Shown: positions 21,564 to 33,796, counted from the stretch's first letter. The stretch is 56,020 nucleotides of DNA from Erwinia oleae (GCF_000770305.1 NZ_JNVB01000019.1:1-56020), one strand, 5' to 3'. The notes: generated from the letters alone by a model not told the origin. Translations and numbers: made by a program.

Positions 21564-23166
21564 GGCGCCCCGGTAGTTTTTCAATCAGCGTAAAAAGTAA
21601 AAAGCAGAGCAGCAGCAGCAGCAGGGCGGTGACCGCGCCGTCCGCGCTGCGGTAAGCGCCAATCTGTTGATAGAGATAGAAGGGAAGCGTGCGAAACGCA
21701 TCGTTGCCGAAAAGCGCCACCACGCCAAAATCGCCAATTGAGAGCACGCAGGCAAAGGCCAGCGCCTGCGCCAGCGGCCGCTTCAGCGCGCGCATTTCGA
21801 TTAAACGCAGGCGATGCCAGCCACGAATATCCAGCGACAGGCAGAGCCGCCCGTAGCGTTCCGCCACGTCGCGCATCGGGTTTTCCAACACCTTCATTGC
21901 GTAAGGCACCGCCATCAGCGCGTTAGTGAATATCACCATGCCGTCCGCGCGCTGCGGCAGCCCGACGCTGGCGTTGAGCAGCAGAAAAAAGCCGGTTGCC
22001 AGTACAATCCCCGGCATCGCCAGGATCAGCATGCCGCTCAGTTCCAGCAGTTGACCAGGCAGGACATGCTGCCTGAGCCGCAGCTCGCGGCTGCTCCACA
22101 GCAGCATCATGGTCAGCGTGACGCTGACGACGCCCGCCCCCAGCGCAATACGCAGCGAGGTCAACGTCGCCTGCCACAGCGCGGGCTGATGGAACACCGC
22201 GTTCAGGCCCTGACTGAGGCCGTCCGCGATAACGGCCAGTAACGGCGGCAACAGCAACAGCAGCGCCAGCGCGATCGGCAAGGCATCAGTGATTTTCGCC
22301 CGCAGGCTATCCTGCGGGTCGCGCCAGCCGCCGACCACCGCGCTCCCTGACGGGATCGCCTTGCTCAATCGCTGACTCAGCATCACCAGACCGAGGCAGC
22401 AGACCATCTGGATCATTGCCAGCAGCGCCGCGCGGCCGGGATCGTAATCAAAACTGAGCGCCTGAAAGATCGCCAGTTCGAGAGTGGTGGCTTTAGGGCC
22501 GCCGCCCAGCGACAGAACGGTGGCGAAGCTGGCGAAGCAGAGCATAAAAATCAGCGCGCCGGCGGGGAAAATTTGCCGTCGCAGCCACGGCCATTCAACG
22601 ACAGAAAAAAAATGCCAGCCGCGCAGGCCCAGCTGCGCGGCCAGCTGGCGCTGCTCGCCGGGGATCTGCTCCAGCGCCTGAAGCAGCAGGCGCGCGGCAA
22701 GCGGAAGGTTGAAAAAAATATGCGCCAGCAGGATGCCCGCCAGGCCATAAGGCGAAAAGGTGTAATCAATACCCAGCAGCGCGCAGAGCTTAGCCAGCCA
22801 GCCGGTTCTGCCGTACACGCTGAGTATGCCAAAAACGGCGACCAGCACCGGCAGTACCAGCGTCATTGCGCACAGGCGCAACAGCAGCGCCCTGCCGGGA
22901 AAGCGCCTGCGGTATAGCGCCCGTGCCAGCGGCAGCGCAGGCAGCACCGAAAACAGCGCCGACAGAAAAGCCTGCCAGAAGGAGAAACGCAGCACGTGCC
23001 ACAGGTAGTCATCACGCCACAGCGCCTGCCACGCGATGTCCGGCGCGTGACAGAGCAGGGCGGTAAAGGCCAGCAGAGCGGTGGCGGTCAGTAGCGCTGC
23101 CGCCACGCTGCCGGGCAGCAGGCCCCTCATCAATGGCTGACGGCGCGTTGCCAGGCGGCAATCCAC
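21547..23166 (-). CDS. thiP: Thiamine/TPP ABC transporter permease
   Basis: Membrane component of the thiamine importer, with two fused permease halves (about 12 hydrophobic segments). Each half has an EAA-like loop: [19 protein letters not shown] and the more diverged [19 protein letters not shown]. About 535 residues. The start is uncertain: the codon aligned with the E. coli ATG (ATRRQPL follows) is CTG here. Options are GTG at 23166 (given, 539 aa), a TTG at 23133, or an ATG at 23130 that forms a TGATG overlap with the thiB stop. All lie at the thiB-thiP junction, so translation coupled to thiB is likely whichever is used. Confidence 0.93.
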   Translation of the reverse strand: MDCRLATRRQPLMRGLLPGSVAAALLTATALLAFTALLCHAPDIAWQALWRDDYLWHVLRFSFWQAFLSALFSVLPALPLARALYRRRFPGRALLLRLCAMTLVLPVLVAVFGILSVYGRTGWLAKLCALLGIDYTFSPYGLAGILLAHIFFNLPLAARLLLQALEQIPGEQRQLAAQLGLRGWHFFSVVEWPWLRRQIFPAGALIFMLCFASFATVLSLGGGPKATTLELAIFQALSFDYDPGRAALLAMIQMVCCLGLVMLSQRLSKAIPSGSAVVGGWRDPQDSLRAKITDALPIALALLLLLPPLLAVIADGLSQGLNAVFHQPALWQATLTSLRIALGAGVVSVTLTMMLLWSSRELRLRQHVLPGQLLELSGMLILAMPGIVLATGFFLLLNASVGLPQRADGMVIFTNALMAVPYAMKVLENPMRDVAERYGRLCLSLDIRGWHRLRLIEMRALKRPLAQALAFACVLSIGDFGVVALFGNDAFRTLPFYLYQQIGAYRSADGAVTALLLLLLCFLLFTLIEKLPGRHANAD

Positions 23167-24116
23167 TGGCTGCGCTGGCGGACTACCTCTTCCGGCGTGA
23201 ACTGGAGCGTGGTAGCGGGAACGGTCAGCGTATCAAAACCGGCAGGCAGATCGCTTTTCACCGCCGGATACATCCAGTTGCCGGTCGGGATGGTCTGCTG
23301 AAAACGCTTATCCAGCACAAACTGCATGAATTTTTGCGCCAGCGCTGGTTGCTGACTGGCTTTCAACCGCCCGGCCACTTCAACCTGAAGATAGTGACCC
23401 TCGCTGAAATCTGCGGCGGCGTACTGAGTCTTTTTCTCTTCAATCAAATGGTAAGCCGGTGAAGTGGTATAGCTCAGAACCATATCGCCTTCGCCCTTCA
23501 GGAACAGCCCGTAGGCTTCGCTCCAGCCTTTGGTGACGGTGACGGTTTTCTTCGCCAGCTTCTGCCACGCGCCGTCGGCCTTGTCGCCGTAGACCTTTTG
23601 CATCCACAGCAGCAGCCCCAGGCCAGGCGTGCTGGTGCGCGGATCTTCGTAAATCACCCTGAGCGGACGATCGCTCTCGACCAGCTCTTTCAGGCTTTTT
23701 GGGGGATTCGGCAGTCTGGTTTTGTCGTAGACGAAGGCAAACCAGCCGTAGTCGTACGGAACGAAGGTCGCGTTATGCCAGCCGCCAGGCACGGCGGTGT
23801 TGCTGGCATCAACCTGCGCCGGGGCGAAGAGACCGGTTTTCTCTGCGGCGTCCAGCAGGTTATTGTCCAGCCCGAGCACCACGTCGGCCTTGCTGTTTTT
23901 TCCTTCCATCCGTAAACGGTTGAGCAGTGAAACACCATCTTCCAGCGCAACGTACTTCAGTTCGCAGCCACAGTCGGCTTCAAACGCTTTTTTAATGGCT
24001 GGCCCCGGCCCCCAGTCGGCGGAGAACGAGTCATAGGTGTAGACCGTCAGCGTGGGCTTTGCGGCAGCGGCGGGCAGGGCGATGAGCATCAACAGTGGAA
24101 AAACTTTTTTTAACAC
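23130..24116 (-). CDS. thiB: Thiamine/TPP ABC transporter periplasmic binding protein
   Basis: Captures thiamine and its phosphates in the periplasm for ThiPQ. 328 residues. GTG start at 24116, preceded by AAGGAACGCAAA, giving a signal peptide that ends around LPAAAA-KPTLTVYTYDSF; an ATG 10 codons upstream would fall in the riboswitch leader and lacks support. Conserved ligand-site stretches DYGWFAFVYDK, YEDPRTSTPGLGLLLWM and KGWSEAYGLFLKGEGDMVLSYTTSPAYH can be read (quoted in parts). First gene of thiBPQ, controlled by the TPP riboswitch just upstream. Confidence 0.95.
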   Translation of the reverse strand: MLKKVFPLLMLIALPAAAAKPTLTVYTYDSFSADWGPGPAIKKAFEADCGCELKYVALEDGVSLLNRLRMEGKNSKADVVLGLDNNLLDAAEKTGLFAPAQVDASNTAVPGGWHNATFVPYDYGWFAFVYDKTRLPNPPKSLKELVESDRPLRVIYEDPRTSTPGLGLLLWMQKVYGDKADGAWQKLAKKTVTVTKGWSEAYGLFLKGEGDMVLSYTTSPAYHLIEEKKTQYAAADFSEGHYLQVEVAGRLKASQQPALAQKFMQFVLDKRFQQTIPTGNWMYPAVKSDLPAGFDTLTVPATTLQFTPEEVVRQRSQWIAAWQRAVSH

Positions 24117-24168
24117 TTTGCGTTCCTTGGTTGCAGGGCGTCGCAAAGGATCTGAGCAGTTGGAGCAG

Positions 24169-24254
24169 TCTCAAATCCCTACGCCGGTATTATCCGGATC
24201 AGGTTCGACGGGTCAGTCTCAGCGAAAACAGACGTTTTTCGCACCCCGTTGAGA
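24169..24254 (-). promoter_or_regulatory. TPP riboswitch (THI element) of thiBPQ
   Basis: Read on the minus strand from 24254: the closing P1 stem TCTCAA/TTGAGA is perfect, followed by the canonical GGGGTGC, GCTGAGA (pyrimidine-sensing side), ACCCGTCGAACCTGATC and GGATAATACCGGCGTAGGGA elements in order. It ends about 50 nt before the thiB GTG and SD. I see no terminator with a U tract in between, so translational control (SD sequestration), as described for E. coli thiB, is more likely. A plausible -10 (TAGAAT, 24262-24267) sits immediately upstream, with a poor -35. Confidence 0.95.
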
Positions 24255-24296
24255 AGGCTTCATTCTAGTGCGTATGCGCGCGAAGCGAAAGGCCGA

Positions 24297-25958
24297 CTAC
24301 GCATCGGGCGGCGCAAACCAGGCGGAGGTGAAGTCGAACCAGCCCAGCGTGTTCATTCGCACGCCGCGCATGCCGCGTTCGCCCTCCAGCAGCAGCCAGT
24401 GGTGAAACAACGGATGCAGGAAATCGCGCGCCAGCAGGTTCTGGCACCATTCCGCCAGCGACAGCGTCTGTTCCCGCCAGCGCTGCGCCTCCCGCGGCCA
24501 GTCGATCGGGATGCAGTGCTGCATCAGCGGAATGTCATACAATAGCGCGAAAAGGGAATATTCCAGCGGCAGCGTAAAGTTGGCGCTGCCCAGCCAGATA
24601 TCGCTGGCGGCATCGCCCCGGTGCCAGCGCTCGTAATCCACCTGCTGCGTCACCAGCGTCACGCCGTGTGCCGCCAGCATCGGCGCAATGGCGTTAGCAA
24701 TACCGACGTGCTCAATATGATCTGAATACCAGGTCAGCGTCAGCGTGGTCAGCCCTTCGGGTTTTTTCGGCGCATTGACGCCGCGACGATGGTGCCAGCG
24801 CGGCAGCAGCCCCCAGGCGGGAAACCAGTAGCGCTGATAGCCTGCGCCAAGGTGATTCAGCAGCGCAATAGGATTCAACACAGCGCTGACCCAGCGGCGA
24901 ATCTCGTCGTTGCGGCCCTGTTCGGAACGCCGATCGAACAGCAGAAAATAGCAGCCTTCTTCGAGTCGGCTCTCTTCTGATTTTTCGCCTGCGCTGAGGC
25001 CCTCCAGCCTGACGCCAGCGTAAACCAGCTCCTCAGTGATCTCCGGCAGCACCCAGATATTTACCTCATCGATCAGCGCACGATAGCCAAAATAGTCATC
25101 AAAGGCCTGAATGCGCAGCTGGGTTTGCTCATTGCGCACCACGGCATACGGCCCGGTTCCCACCGGCTGGCGGGCGAAACCGGGCAGCGTGGGCCACTCC
25201 TGCGGGAGGATCATCGCGCTGACGCTGGCCAGCAGCCAGGGCAGCCACCGGTCGGGCTGGCGCAAATGAACGTCCAGCGTCCAGGGCGCGGAAGAGGCCA
25301 CGCGCTCAATATTGGCAAAGAGCGGCTGTGGACGCTGCCGTTCCAGCGTGCTGATAACGTCATCCAGATGCAGTTCGCGGCCGTGATGAAAGCGGATCGC
25401 CGGGCGCAAAAAAAAGCGCCAGTGAAGCGGCGTCACCGCCTGCCAGTGATGGGCGATATCCGGCTCGATTTCCCCGTTTTCCTCATTTATATGCGTCAGC
25501 CCGCTGAAAATCTGCCGCGCCAGATGCGTTTCCGACCGGCGCAGCGGCGTGCCGGGCAGCAGGTTGGGGAGGGAGCGGTAATAGAGTACGCGCAGGATGT
25601 GTTTGCCTTCGCGAAAGCTGCGCCCAAGGTGGGAAATCAGCATCTGACGCACGGCGTTTTTATCGCCAACCAGCTGCACCAGCTGATCGATGCGATCCTG
25701 CTCAAGCAGATCTTCGGCGCGCTGCTGAGAAAGCGCCAGCCCGGTATAGAGAAAGGTGAGCGTTGAGCGTTTGCCTCTTCCGGCTTCAGCCTGCCACGAC
25801 AGCCAGCCCGCTTTTTGCATTGCGTTCAGCAGGTTGCGCATGTGTCGGCGCGAACAGTTCAGCCGTTCGGCCAGATCGTTAAGGGTGGTTTCCTGCGTCT
25901 GGCCCTGACAGCTTTGCCACAGGCGGATGAACTGCTGCTGCATGCGCGGAGAAGACAT
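24297..25958 (-). CDS. sgrR: Transcriptional regulator SgrR (sugar-phosphate stress)
   Basis: Activator of the SgrS small RNA under glucose-phosphate stress, and repressor of its own gene in E. coli. 553 residues from [15 protein letters not shown] (25958). An N-terminal winged helix-turn-helix (about residues 1-115, with [23 protein letters not shown] as the HTH region) is joined to a solute-binding-protein-like domain (SBP_bac_5) that presumably senses a small molecule. High similarity to E. coli SgrR including the C-terminal [18 protein letters not shown]. Located between thiB and the divergent sgrS-like RNA; the sugar efflux gene setA, next door in E. coli, is absent. Confidence 0.95.
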   Translation of the reverse strand: MSSPRMQQQFIRLWQSCQGQTQETTLNDLAERLNCSRRHMRNLLNAMQKAGWLSWQAEAGRGKRSTLTFLYTGLALSQQRAEDLLEQDRIDQLVQLVGDKNAVRQMLISHLGRSFREGKHILRVLYYRSLPNLLPGTPLRRSETHLARQIFSGLTHINEENGEIEPDIAHHWQAVTPLHWRFFLRPAIRFHHGRELHLDDVISTLERQRPQPLFANIERVASSAPWTLDVHLRQPDRWLPWLLASVSAMILPQEWPTLPGFARQPVGTGPYAVVRNEQTQLRIQAFDDYFGYRALIDEVNIWVLPEITEELVYAGVRLEGLSAGEKSEESRLEEGCYFLLFDRRSEQGRNDEIRRWVSAVLNPIALLNHLGAGYQRYWFPAWGLLPRWHHRRGVNAPKKPEGLTTLTLTWYSDHIEHVGIANAIAPMLAAHGVTLVTQQVDYERWHRGDAASDIWLGSANFTLPLEYSLFALLYDIPLMQHCIPIDWPREAQRWREQTLSLAEWCQNLLARDFLHPLFHHWLLLEGERGMRGVRMNTLGWFDFTSAWFAPPDA

Positions 25959-26012
25959 AAAAGGGGAATCCTTGTCAGAAAGCAGACTGTTTTTTGTACC
26001 CTTTATTATGAC

Positions 26013-26018
26013 GATAAT
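26013..26018 (+). promoter_or_regulatory. Candidate -10 element of sgrS
   Basis: GATAAT ends 7 nt before the predicted RNA start (GATGAA at 26026). The -35 region is only a T run (25990-25995), which would fit a promoter dependent on an activator such as SgrR. The sgrR-sgrS spacer is 67 nt. Confidence 0.45.
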
Positions 26019-26025
26019 GGATAAA

Positions 26026-26130
26026 GATGAAAGAGCGGGAGACCTCTTCTCTGAAGAGGGCTCTGACATCGTTAATCTGAGTATGGTGCAACTTCACCAG
26101 CCAGCGTGCACAACGACGCTGGCTTTTTTT
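26026..26130 (+). ncRNA. sgrS: SgrS-like small RNA, short form
   Basis: Hfq-dependent RNA that represses ptsG translation during sugar-phosphate stress. It lies divergent from sgrR, as in E. coli. The 3' part has the SgrS layout: the pairing segment CTGAGTATGG (26077-26086, exact complement of the CCAUACUCAG at the E. coli ptsG ribosome site), a small hairpin GGTG/CACC (26085-26098), then the terminator stem AGCCAGCGT/ACGCTGGCT (9 bp, 26099-26124) and seven T. The predicted 5' end GATGAA also matches E. coli SgrS. A CCTCTTC/GAAGAGG stem (26043-26059) fills the middle. At ~105 nt it is less than half the 227 nt of E. coli, and no sgrT ORF is present. Confidence 0.8.
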
Positions 26131-26134
26131 ATGG

Positions 26135-26740
26135 TTAACGCAGAAAGGCAGGCTGCTGCTGCTCGTAAGCGCTGATGGCGTCTTCATGCTGAAGCGTCAG
26201 GCCGATGCTGTCCAGGCCGTTCAGCAGACAGTGGCGGCGAAAGCCGTCGATAGCGAACGCGTAGCGTTTGTCACCGGCCAGAACCCTCTGGTTTTCCAGA
26301 TCGACGGTAAAGGCGATCCCCGGCTGCGCGGCCACCATCCGGAACAGCGACTCGACTTCTTCTTCACGCAATGACACCAGCAGAAGCTGATTGTTAAAAG
26401 AATTATTGGCGAAGATGTCGGCGAAATCGCTGCCGATAATCGCCTGGATACCATAGCCGGTCAGCGCCCAGGGCGCATGCTCACGCGAGGAACCGCAGCC
26501 GAAGTTTTCCCGCGTCAGCATAATGCTCGCACCGCTGAATTCGGGCTTGTTCAGCACAAAGTCAGGATTTGGGATCTGGCCTTCAGCATCGCTGTAGCGC
26601 CAGTCGTAGAAGAGATTGCGGCCAAAGCCGGTGCGCGTGACCATCTGCAAAAACTGTTTGGGAATGATTGCATCGGTATCCACGTTGGCCGCATCCATCG
26701 GCACCACAACGCCGGTATGCCGGGTGAATTTTTTCGCCAT
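26135..26740 (-). CDS. leuD: 3-isopropylmalate dehydratase small subunit
   Basis: Swivel domain partner of LeuC in isomerising 2- to 3-isopropylmalate (leucine pathway). 201 residues, as in E. coli. Recognisable stretches are [21 protein letters not shown], the substrate-binding [15 protein letters not shown] and [20 protein letters not shown] overlaps the leuC stop by one base (TAATG). It is last in leuABCD; its 3' end faces the sgrS terminator only 4 nt away. Confidence 0.97.
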   Translation of the reverse strand: MAKKFTRHTGVVVPMDAANVDTDAIIPKQFLQMVTRTGFGRNLFYDWRYSDAEGQIPNPDFVLNKPEFSGASIMLTRENFGCGSSREHAPWALTGYGIQAIIGSDFADIFANNSFNNQLLLVSLREEEVESLFRMVAAQPGIAFTVDLENQRVLAGDKRYAFAIDGFRRHCLLNGLDSIGLTLQHEDAISAYEQQQPAFLR

Positions 26741-28145
26741 TATGCCTTCCTCAATTCGCGAATATCGACAAAGTGACCGTTCACCGCCGCCGCCGCAGCC
26801 ATTGCCGGGCTGAGCAGGTGCGTGCGTCCGCCGCGGCCCTGACGGCCTTCAAAGTTGCGGTTGCTGGTGGAGGCGCAGCGTTCGCCGGGGCTGAGACGAT
26901 CGTTATTCATCGCCAGGCACATCGAGCAGCCGGGCAGGCGCCACTCGAAACCCGCCTCGATAAAGATTTTGTCCAGCCCTTCGGCTTCGGCCTGCGCTTT
27001 GACCGGGCCGGAACCGGGCACGACGTAAGCCTGCACGCCCGCCGCGAGGGTATGGCCTTTCACCACCGCCGCCGCCGCCCGCAGATCTTCGATCCGCGAG
27101 TTGGTGCAGGAGCCGATAAAAACCTTGTCGATACGCACATCGGTCAGGCGGATGCCGGGCTTGAGATCCATATAAGCCAGTGCTTTTTCCGCCGAGGCGC
27201 GGTCAATCGGGTCGCTGAACGAAGCGGGATCGGGAATGCAGTCGCTAACGGCAATCACCTGGCCCGGATTGGTTCCCCAGGTGACCTGCGGCGCGATGTC
27301 GGCCGCGTTGATCGTCACTACTTTGTCATAGACTGCGCCGGGATCGCTTTTCAGCGTGCGCCAGTACGCCAGCGCGTTTTCCCAGTCGCTCTCCTGCGGC
27401 GCAAACTGGCGGCCTTTAACATAGTTGAACGTGGTGTCATCCGGCGCCACCAGGCCCGCTTTCGCGCCCAGCTCAATCGCCATATTACACAGCGTCATGC
27501 GGCCTTCCATGCTCAGTTTCTCCACCGCCGGGCCGCAGAATTCGACCACATGGCCGTTGCCGCCGCCGCTGCCGGTTCTGCCGATGATCGCCAGCGCGAT
27601 ATCTTTGGCGGTGATGCCCGGCGCGGTTTCGCCGACAACGTCAACTTTCATCGTCTTCGCGCGCGCCTGCTTCAGCGTCTGCGTCGCCAGCACGTGTTCC
27701 ACTTCAGAGGTGCCGATACCAAACGCCAGCGCGCCGAAGGCGCCGTGCGTCGAGGTGTGTGAATCACCGCAGACAATGGTCATGCCGGGCAGCGACATGC
27801 CCTGTTCCGGGCCGATAATGTGCACAATTCCCTGAAAAGGGTGCTTAAGATCGTACAGCCGCACGCCGAAGGCTTCGCAGTTTTTCATCAGCATCGACAT
27901 CTGAATACGCGCCATTTCGCCGCTGGCGTTGATATCACGCGTTTGGGTGGAAACGTTATGATCCATCGTGGCGAAGGTTTTTCCCGGCTGGCGCACCGAA
28001 CGGCCGTGCGCGCGCAGCCCGTCAAACGCCTGTGCGGAGGTCACCTCGTGCACCAGATGCCGGTCGATATAGAGCAGCGGCGTCTCATTGGGCGCCTCAA
28101 ACACCACATGCGCATCAAACAGCTTTTCGTAAAGTGTTTTCATCA

Positions 28146-28146
<1 letters not shown>
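26740..28146 (-). CDS. leuC: 3-isopropylmalate dehydratase large subunit
   Basis: Aconitase-family catalytic subunit binding a [4Fe-4S] cluster. 468 residues (E. coli 466). The iron-sulfur ligands appear in [12 protein letters not shown] and [25 protein letters not shown] and [14 protein letters not shown] are conserved active-site segments. The start codon overlaps the leuB stop (TGATGATG), and two in-frame ATG codons are available; the first keeps the E. coli-like length. It forms the dehydratase with LeuD, encoded next. Confidence 0.97.
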
Positions 28147-30802
<2,656 letters not shown>

Positions 30803-30844
30803 TGGTTAATTCCTTGTCGTGGTTGCGTCGCCCTTGCCGCGAGC

Positions 30845-30878
30845 AAAAAAAAACCCGCGCAGTGGCGCGGGTTTTTTT
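30845..30878 (-). terminator. Leucine operon attenuator terminator
   Basis: On the minus strand: CCCGCGC (30871-30865), CACT loop, GCGCGGG (30860-30854), followed by nine T. Sited between leuL and leuA. The segment GCGCGG inside leuL (30928-30923) can pair with the first arm instead, giving an antiterminator when ribosomes stall on the leucine codons. A pause hairpin TTGTGGAC/GTCCACAA (30917-30910 with 30889-30882) lies in between. Confidence 0.93.
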
Positions 30879-30894
30879 AGTTTGTGGACCTGAA

Positions 30895-30978
30895 TCAGTG
30901 ACTGTTTCCGTCCACAAGGCTACCGCGCAGTTGGGATGCGTTAAGTAGTAGGCCTGGTAGACGGGTAAAACGAATCAT
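30895..30978 (-). CDS. leuL: leu operon leader peptide
   Basis: 27-codon peptide, MIRFTRLPGLLLNASQLRG followed by SLVDGNSH, too short for usual ORF calling. It aligns with the E. coli LeuL core LLLLNASSLRG. Control codons are CTA-CCA-GGC-CTA-CTA-CTT: four leucine codons, three of them the rare CUA, interrupted by Pro-Gly. Stalling at these codons at low leucyl-tRNA is expected to free the downstream GCGCGG to form the antiterminator. Promoter 31013-31042 lies just upstream. Confidence 0.92.
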   Translation of the reverse strand: MIRFTRLPGLLLNASQLRGSLVDGNSH

Positions 30979-31012
30979 TAATTCAAACCTCAGAAATTAT
31001 GCTGTTGCTTTA

Positions 31013-31042
31013 TTGATACTTGATCCGCAGGGGGGATGTCAA
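31013..31042 (-). promoter_or_regulatory. Promoter of leuLABCD
   Basis: On the minus strand TTGACA (31042-31037), 18-nt spacer, TATCAA (31018-31013), about 35 nt upstream of leuL. The consensus -35 is the same hexamer I recall for the Salmonella and E. coli leu promoters. Confidence 0.75.
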
Positions 31043-31504
31043 CCCGGCACGGCGTTCGGGCGCAGATTCAGCGGCCGTTCCGGGGCTGCCGCGCAGTAAT
31101 AATGTGATAAAAGGCGCTTTTTTAAGACGTACGCGTGCCGGTTAATTCGTCAATTATTTTATTAACAAAACAATTACACTAATATTTATTTAACCGGCAG
31201 AACAAATCACTTTTTTCACCGGCGCTGGCTGGTTTAATTACCGATATTTTTTATCCCAAAGCAGTGCCATAGCGAGCCGACAGGCATCCTTGCGTACCGC
31301 GTGGTGTTTGCCTGCCAACTTTTCTACGGTTATGGTATTTCCTCAACTCTACGTAAAAATAGCTAAACCCAGTACCCGGATTCGGGAAATGAGTTCCTGA
31401 GTCTTCGCATAAACACAGGTTTTGACCTTATCGGGTGGCTTTCCGCTGCGCGTCGTGGCGGCTGTTCTGCCGGTAAATCAGCACCTTAAAGCCTGGAGGC
31501 AAAA
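31043..31504. other. leu-ilvI intergenic region without a gene
   Basis: About 460 nt that contain no convincing ORF. In E. coli the leuO regulator lies here; nothing like it is seen. The central 31140-31260 stretch is AT-rich, as expected for an Lrp-controlled ilvIH upstream region, and holds a perfect 10-bp inverted repeat (31136-31145 with 31190-31199). The ilvI SD (GGAGG) is at 31494-31498. Confidence 0.7.
31308..31336 (+). promoter_or_regulatory. Candidate ilvIH promoter
   Basis: TTGCCT (31308-31313), 17-nt spacer, TATGGT (31331-31336). The start would give a leader of about 160 nt. Other weak hexamers exist in the region, so this is the best of several rather than a certain site. Confidence 0.4.
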
Positions 31505-33229
31505 ATGGAGATGTTGTCAGGAGCCGAAATGGTCGTTCGATCGTTGATCGATCAGGGCGTTAAACACGTATTCGGCTATCCCGGCGGAGCCGTTCTTGAT
31601 ATTTATGACGCGCTTCAGACAGTCGGCGGAATCGATCACATTCTGGTGCGCCACGAACAGGGCGCCGTGCACATGGCCGACGGCTACGCGCGCGCCACCG
31701 GCGAGGTTGGCGTGGTGTTGGTGACGTCGGGCCCAGGCGCGACCAACGCCATTACCGGTATCGCCACCGCCTATATGGATTCGATTCCTTTAGTGGTGCT
31801 TTCTGGTCAGGTGCCCTCGACGCTGATCGGCTATGATGCCTTTCAGGAGTGCGACATGGTTGGGATCTCCCGGCCGGTGGTCAAGCACAGCTTTATGGTT
31901 AAACACGCTGAAGATGTGCCCGCCATTATAAAAAAAGCGTTCTGGCTGGCGGCCAGCGGACGTCCCGGCCCGGTGGTGGTCGATCTGCCAAAAGATATGA
32001 TGAGCCCGGCCAATAAGCTGCCCTACGTCTGGCCCGACAGCGTCAGTATGCGCTCGTATAACCCGACGACGCAGGGCCACAAGGGCCAGATCAAACGCGC
32101 ACTGCAAACGCTGATTGCGGCCAAACAGCCGGTCATTTACGTTGGCGGCGGCGTTATTAATGCCGAATGCCATGACGAGCTGCGCCAGATTGTGGAAACG
32201 CTGAATTTGCCGGTCGCGTCTTCGTTAATGGGCCTTGGCGGTTTCCCCGGCACGCACCGCCAGAGCCTGGGCATGCTCGGTATGCACGGCACCTATGAAG
32301 CCAATATGGTGATGCACAATGCAGACGTAATTTTTGCCGTCGGCGTGCGTTTTGACGATCGCACCACCAATAATCTGGCCAAATATTGCCCGGATGCAAC
32401 GGTGCTGCATATTGATATCGATCCCACGTCTATTTCCAAAACCGTGGCGGCGGATATTCCTGTCGTTGGCGATGCGAAGCAGGCGCTTTCGCAGATGCTG
32501 GAGCTGCTTGCCCAGGGCGACAACACGCAGGATTTCGACAGCCTGCGCGACTGGTGGCAAAAAATTGAAGGCTGGCGCGCCCGTCAATGTCTCGCTTTTG
32601 AACAGGGGCATGAGAAAATTAAACCGCAGGCGGTTATTGAAACTATCTGGAAACTGACCCACGGCGACGCCTTCGTGACCTCGGACGTCGGGCAGCACCA
32701 GATGTTCGCTGCGCTTTACTATCCCTTTGATAAACCACGCCGTTGGATCAACTCAGGCGGCCTCGGCACGATGGGATTCGGTCTGCCTGCGGCGCTGGGC
32801 GTGAAACTGGCGCTGCCGGAAGAGACGGTGATTTGCGTTACCGGCGATGGCAGCATTCAGATGAACATTCAGGAGCTGTCCACCGCGCTGCAATATGATT
32901 TGCCGGTGCTGGTGCTGAGCCTTAACAACCGCTATCTCGGTATGGTAAAGCAGTGGCAGGACATGATCTATTCAGGTCGCCATTCGCAGTCTTACATGCA
33001 GTCGCTGCCTGATTTCGTCCGTCTGGCGGAAGCTTACGGTCACGTCGGTATTGGCATCAATCACCCTGACGAACTGGAAAGCAAACTGGCGCAGGCGCTG
33101 GAAGAAGTTGGAAAAGGACGGCTGGTCTTTGTTGACGTGAACGTTGACGGAACCGAACACGTTTACCCGATGCAGATTCGCGGCGGCGGGATGGATGAAA
33201 TGTGGCTTAGCAAAACGGAGAGGACTTAA
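31505..33229 (+). CDS. ilvI: Acetolactate synthase 3 (AHAS III) large subunit
   Basis: ThDP- and FAD-dependent condensation of pyruvate with pyruvate or 2-oxobutyrate, the first common step to valine, leucine and isoleucine. 574 residues, as in E. coli. Glu51 in [16 protein letters not shown] is the ThDP-activating residue; the C-terminal ThDP/Mg motif runs from [12 protein letters not shown] to [13 protein letters not shown]. Strong SD GGAGG precedes ATG. It is followed 2 nt later by ilvH, its regulatory subunit. Expression is expected to be Lrp-activated and leucine-sensitive as in E. coli, though I cannot place individual Lrp sites. Confidence 0.97.
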   Translation: MEMLSGAEMVVRSLIDQGVKHVFGYPGGAVLDIYDALQTVGGIDHILVRHEQGAVHMADGYARATGEVGVVLVTSGPGATNAITGIATAYMDSIPLVVLSGQVPSTLIGYDAFQECDMVGISRPVVKHSFMVKHAEDVPAIIKKAFWLAASGRPGPVVVDLPKDMMSPANKLPYVWPDSVSMRSYNPTTQGHKGQIKRALQTLIAAKQPVIYVGGGVINAECHDELRQIVETLNLPVASSLMGLGGFPGTHRQSLGMLGMHGTYEANMVMHNADVIFAVGVRFDDRTTNNLAKYCPDATVLHIDIDPTSISKTVAADIPVVGDAKQALSQMLELLAQGDNTQDFDSLRDWWQKIEGWRARQCLAFEQGHEKIKPQAVIETIWKLTHGDAFVTSDVGQHQMFAALYYPFDKPRRWINSGGLGTMGFGLPAALGVKLALPEETVICVTGDGSIQMNIQELSTALQYDLPVLVLSLNNRYLGMVKQWQDMIYSGRHSQSYMQSLPDFVRLAEAYGHVGIGINHPDELESKLAQALEEVGKGRLVFVDVNVDGTEHVYPMQIRGGGMDEMWLSKTERT

Positions 33230-33231
33230 CT

Positions 33232-33723
33232 ATGCGTCGTGTTTTATCGGTACTGCTGGAGAACGAATCCGGCGCATTATCCCGCGTGGTGGGGCTGTTT
33301 TCCCAGCGGGGTTACAACATTGAAAGCCTGACCGTGGCGCCGACCGACGACCCGACGCTTTCACGCATGACGATCCAGACGGTGGGCGACGCGAAGGTGC
33401 TGGAGCAGATCGAAAAGCAGCTTCACAAGCTGGTGGATGTGCTGCGCGTCAGCGAGCTGGGGCAGGGCGCCTTTGTTGAGCGCGAAGTCATGCTGGTGAA
33501 AATTCAGGCGACCGGCTACGGTCGCGAAGAGGTGAAGCGCAGCACCGAAATTTTTCGCGGGCAGATTGTCGACGTCACGCCGTCGTTGTATACGGTTCAA
33601 CTGGCCGGCACCAGCGACAAACTGGACGCATTTCTCACCGCCGTACGTGACGTGGCGGAGATTGTGGAAGTGGCGCGTTCGGGCGTCGTGGGCGTGGCGC
33701 GCGGCGATCGCATTATGCGTTAA
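33232..33723 (+). CDS. ilvH: Acetolactate synthase 3 regulatory subunit
   Basis: Activates IlvI and makes it sensitive to valine. 163 residues. The N-terminal ACT domain (about residues 1-75) has the valine-binding [23 protein letters not shown] loop, quoted here by its key residues Asn11, Gly14 and Asn29; the C-terminal domain ends [17 protein letters not shown]. Positions match E. coli IlvH closely, so feedback inhibition should be intact. A strong terminator follows. Confidence 0.96.
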   Translation: MRRVLSVLLENESGALSRVVGLFSQRGYNIESLTVAPTDDPTLSRMTIQTVGDAKVLEQIEKQLHKLVDVLRVSELGQGAFVEREVMLVKIQATGYGREEVKRSTEIFRGQIVDVTPSLYTVQLAGTSDKLDAFLTAVRDVAEIVEVARSGVVGVARGDRIMR

Positions 33724-33763
33724 ACCGTCTGCGTGAATGCGCGCCGCCCTGTACTCAATGCGT

Positions 33764-33796
33764 CAAACAGGAACCGCCGCCGCGGTTCCTGTTTTT
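33764..33796 (+). terminator. Terminator of ilvIH
   Basis: AAACAGGAACCGC / GCGGTTCCTGTTT stem (13 bp counting the A-T pairs) with a 4-nt loop, ending in five T at 33792-33796. About 40 nt past ilvH. Confidence 0.93.

Noticed and set aside
24147-24168. ATG at 24146 as thiB start
   Set aside because: It lacks an SD and adds ten residues before a good signal peptide; the GTG at 24116 with AAGGA matches the E. coli protein start.
26027-26080. 17-codon ORF inside the SgrS-like RNA as an SgrT equivalent
   Set aside because: It would start one base from the predicted RNA 5' end without an SD, and the peptide ([17 protein letters not shown]) does not resemble SgrT.
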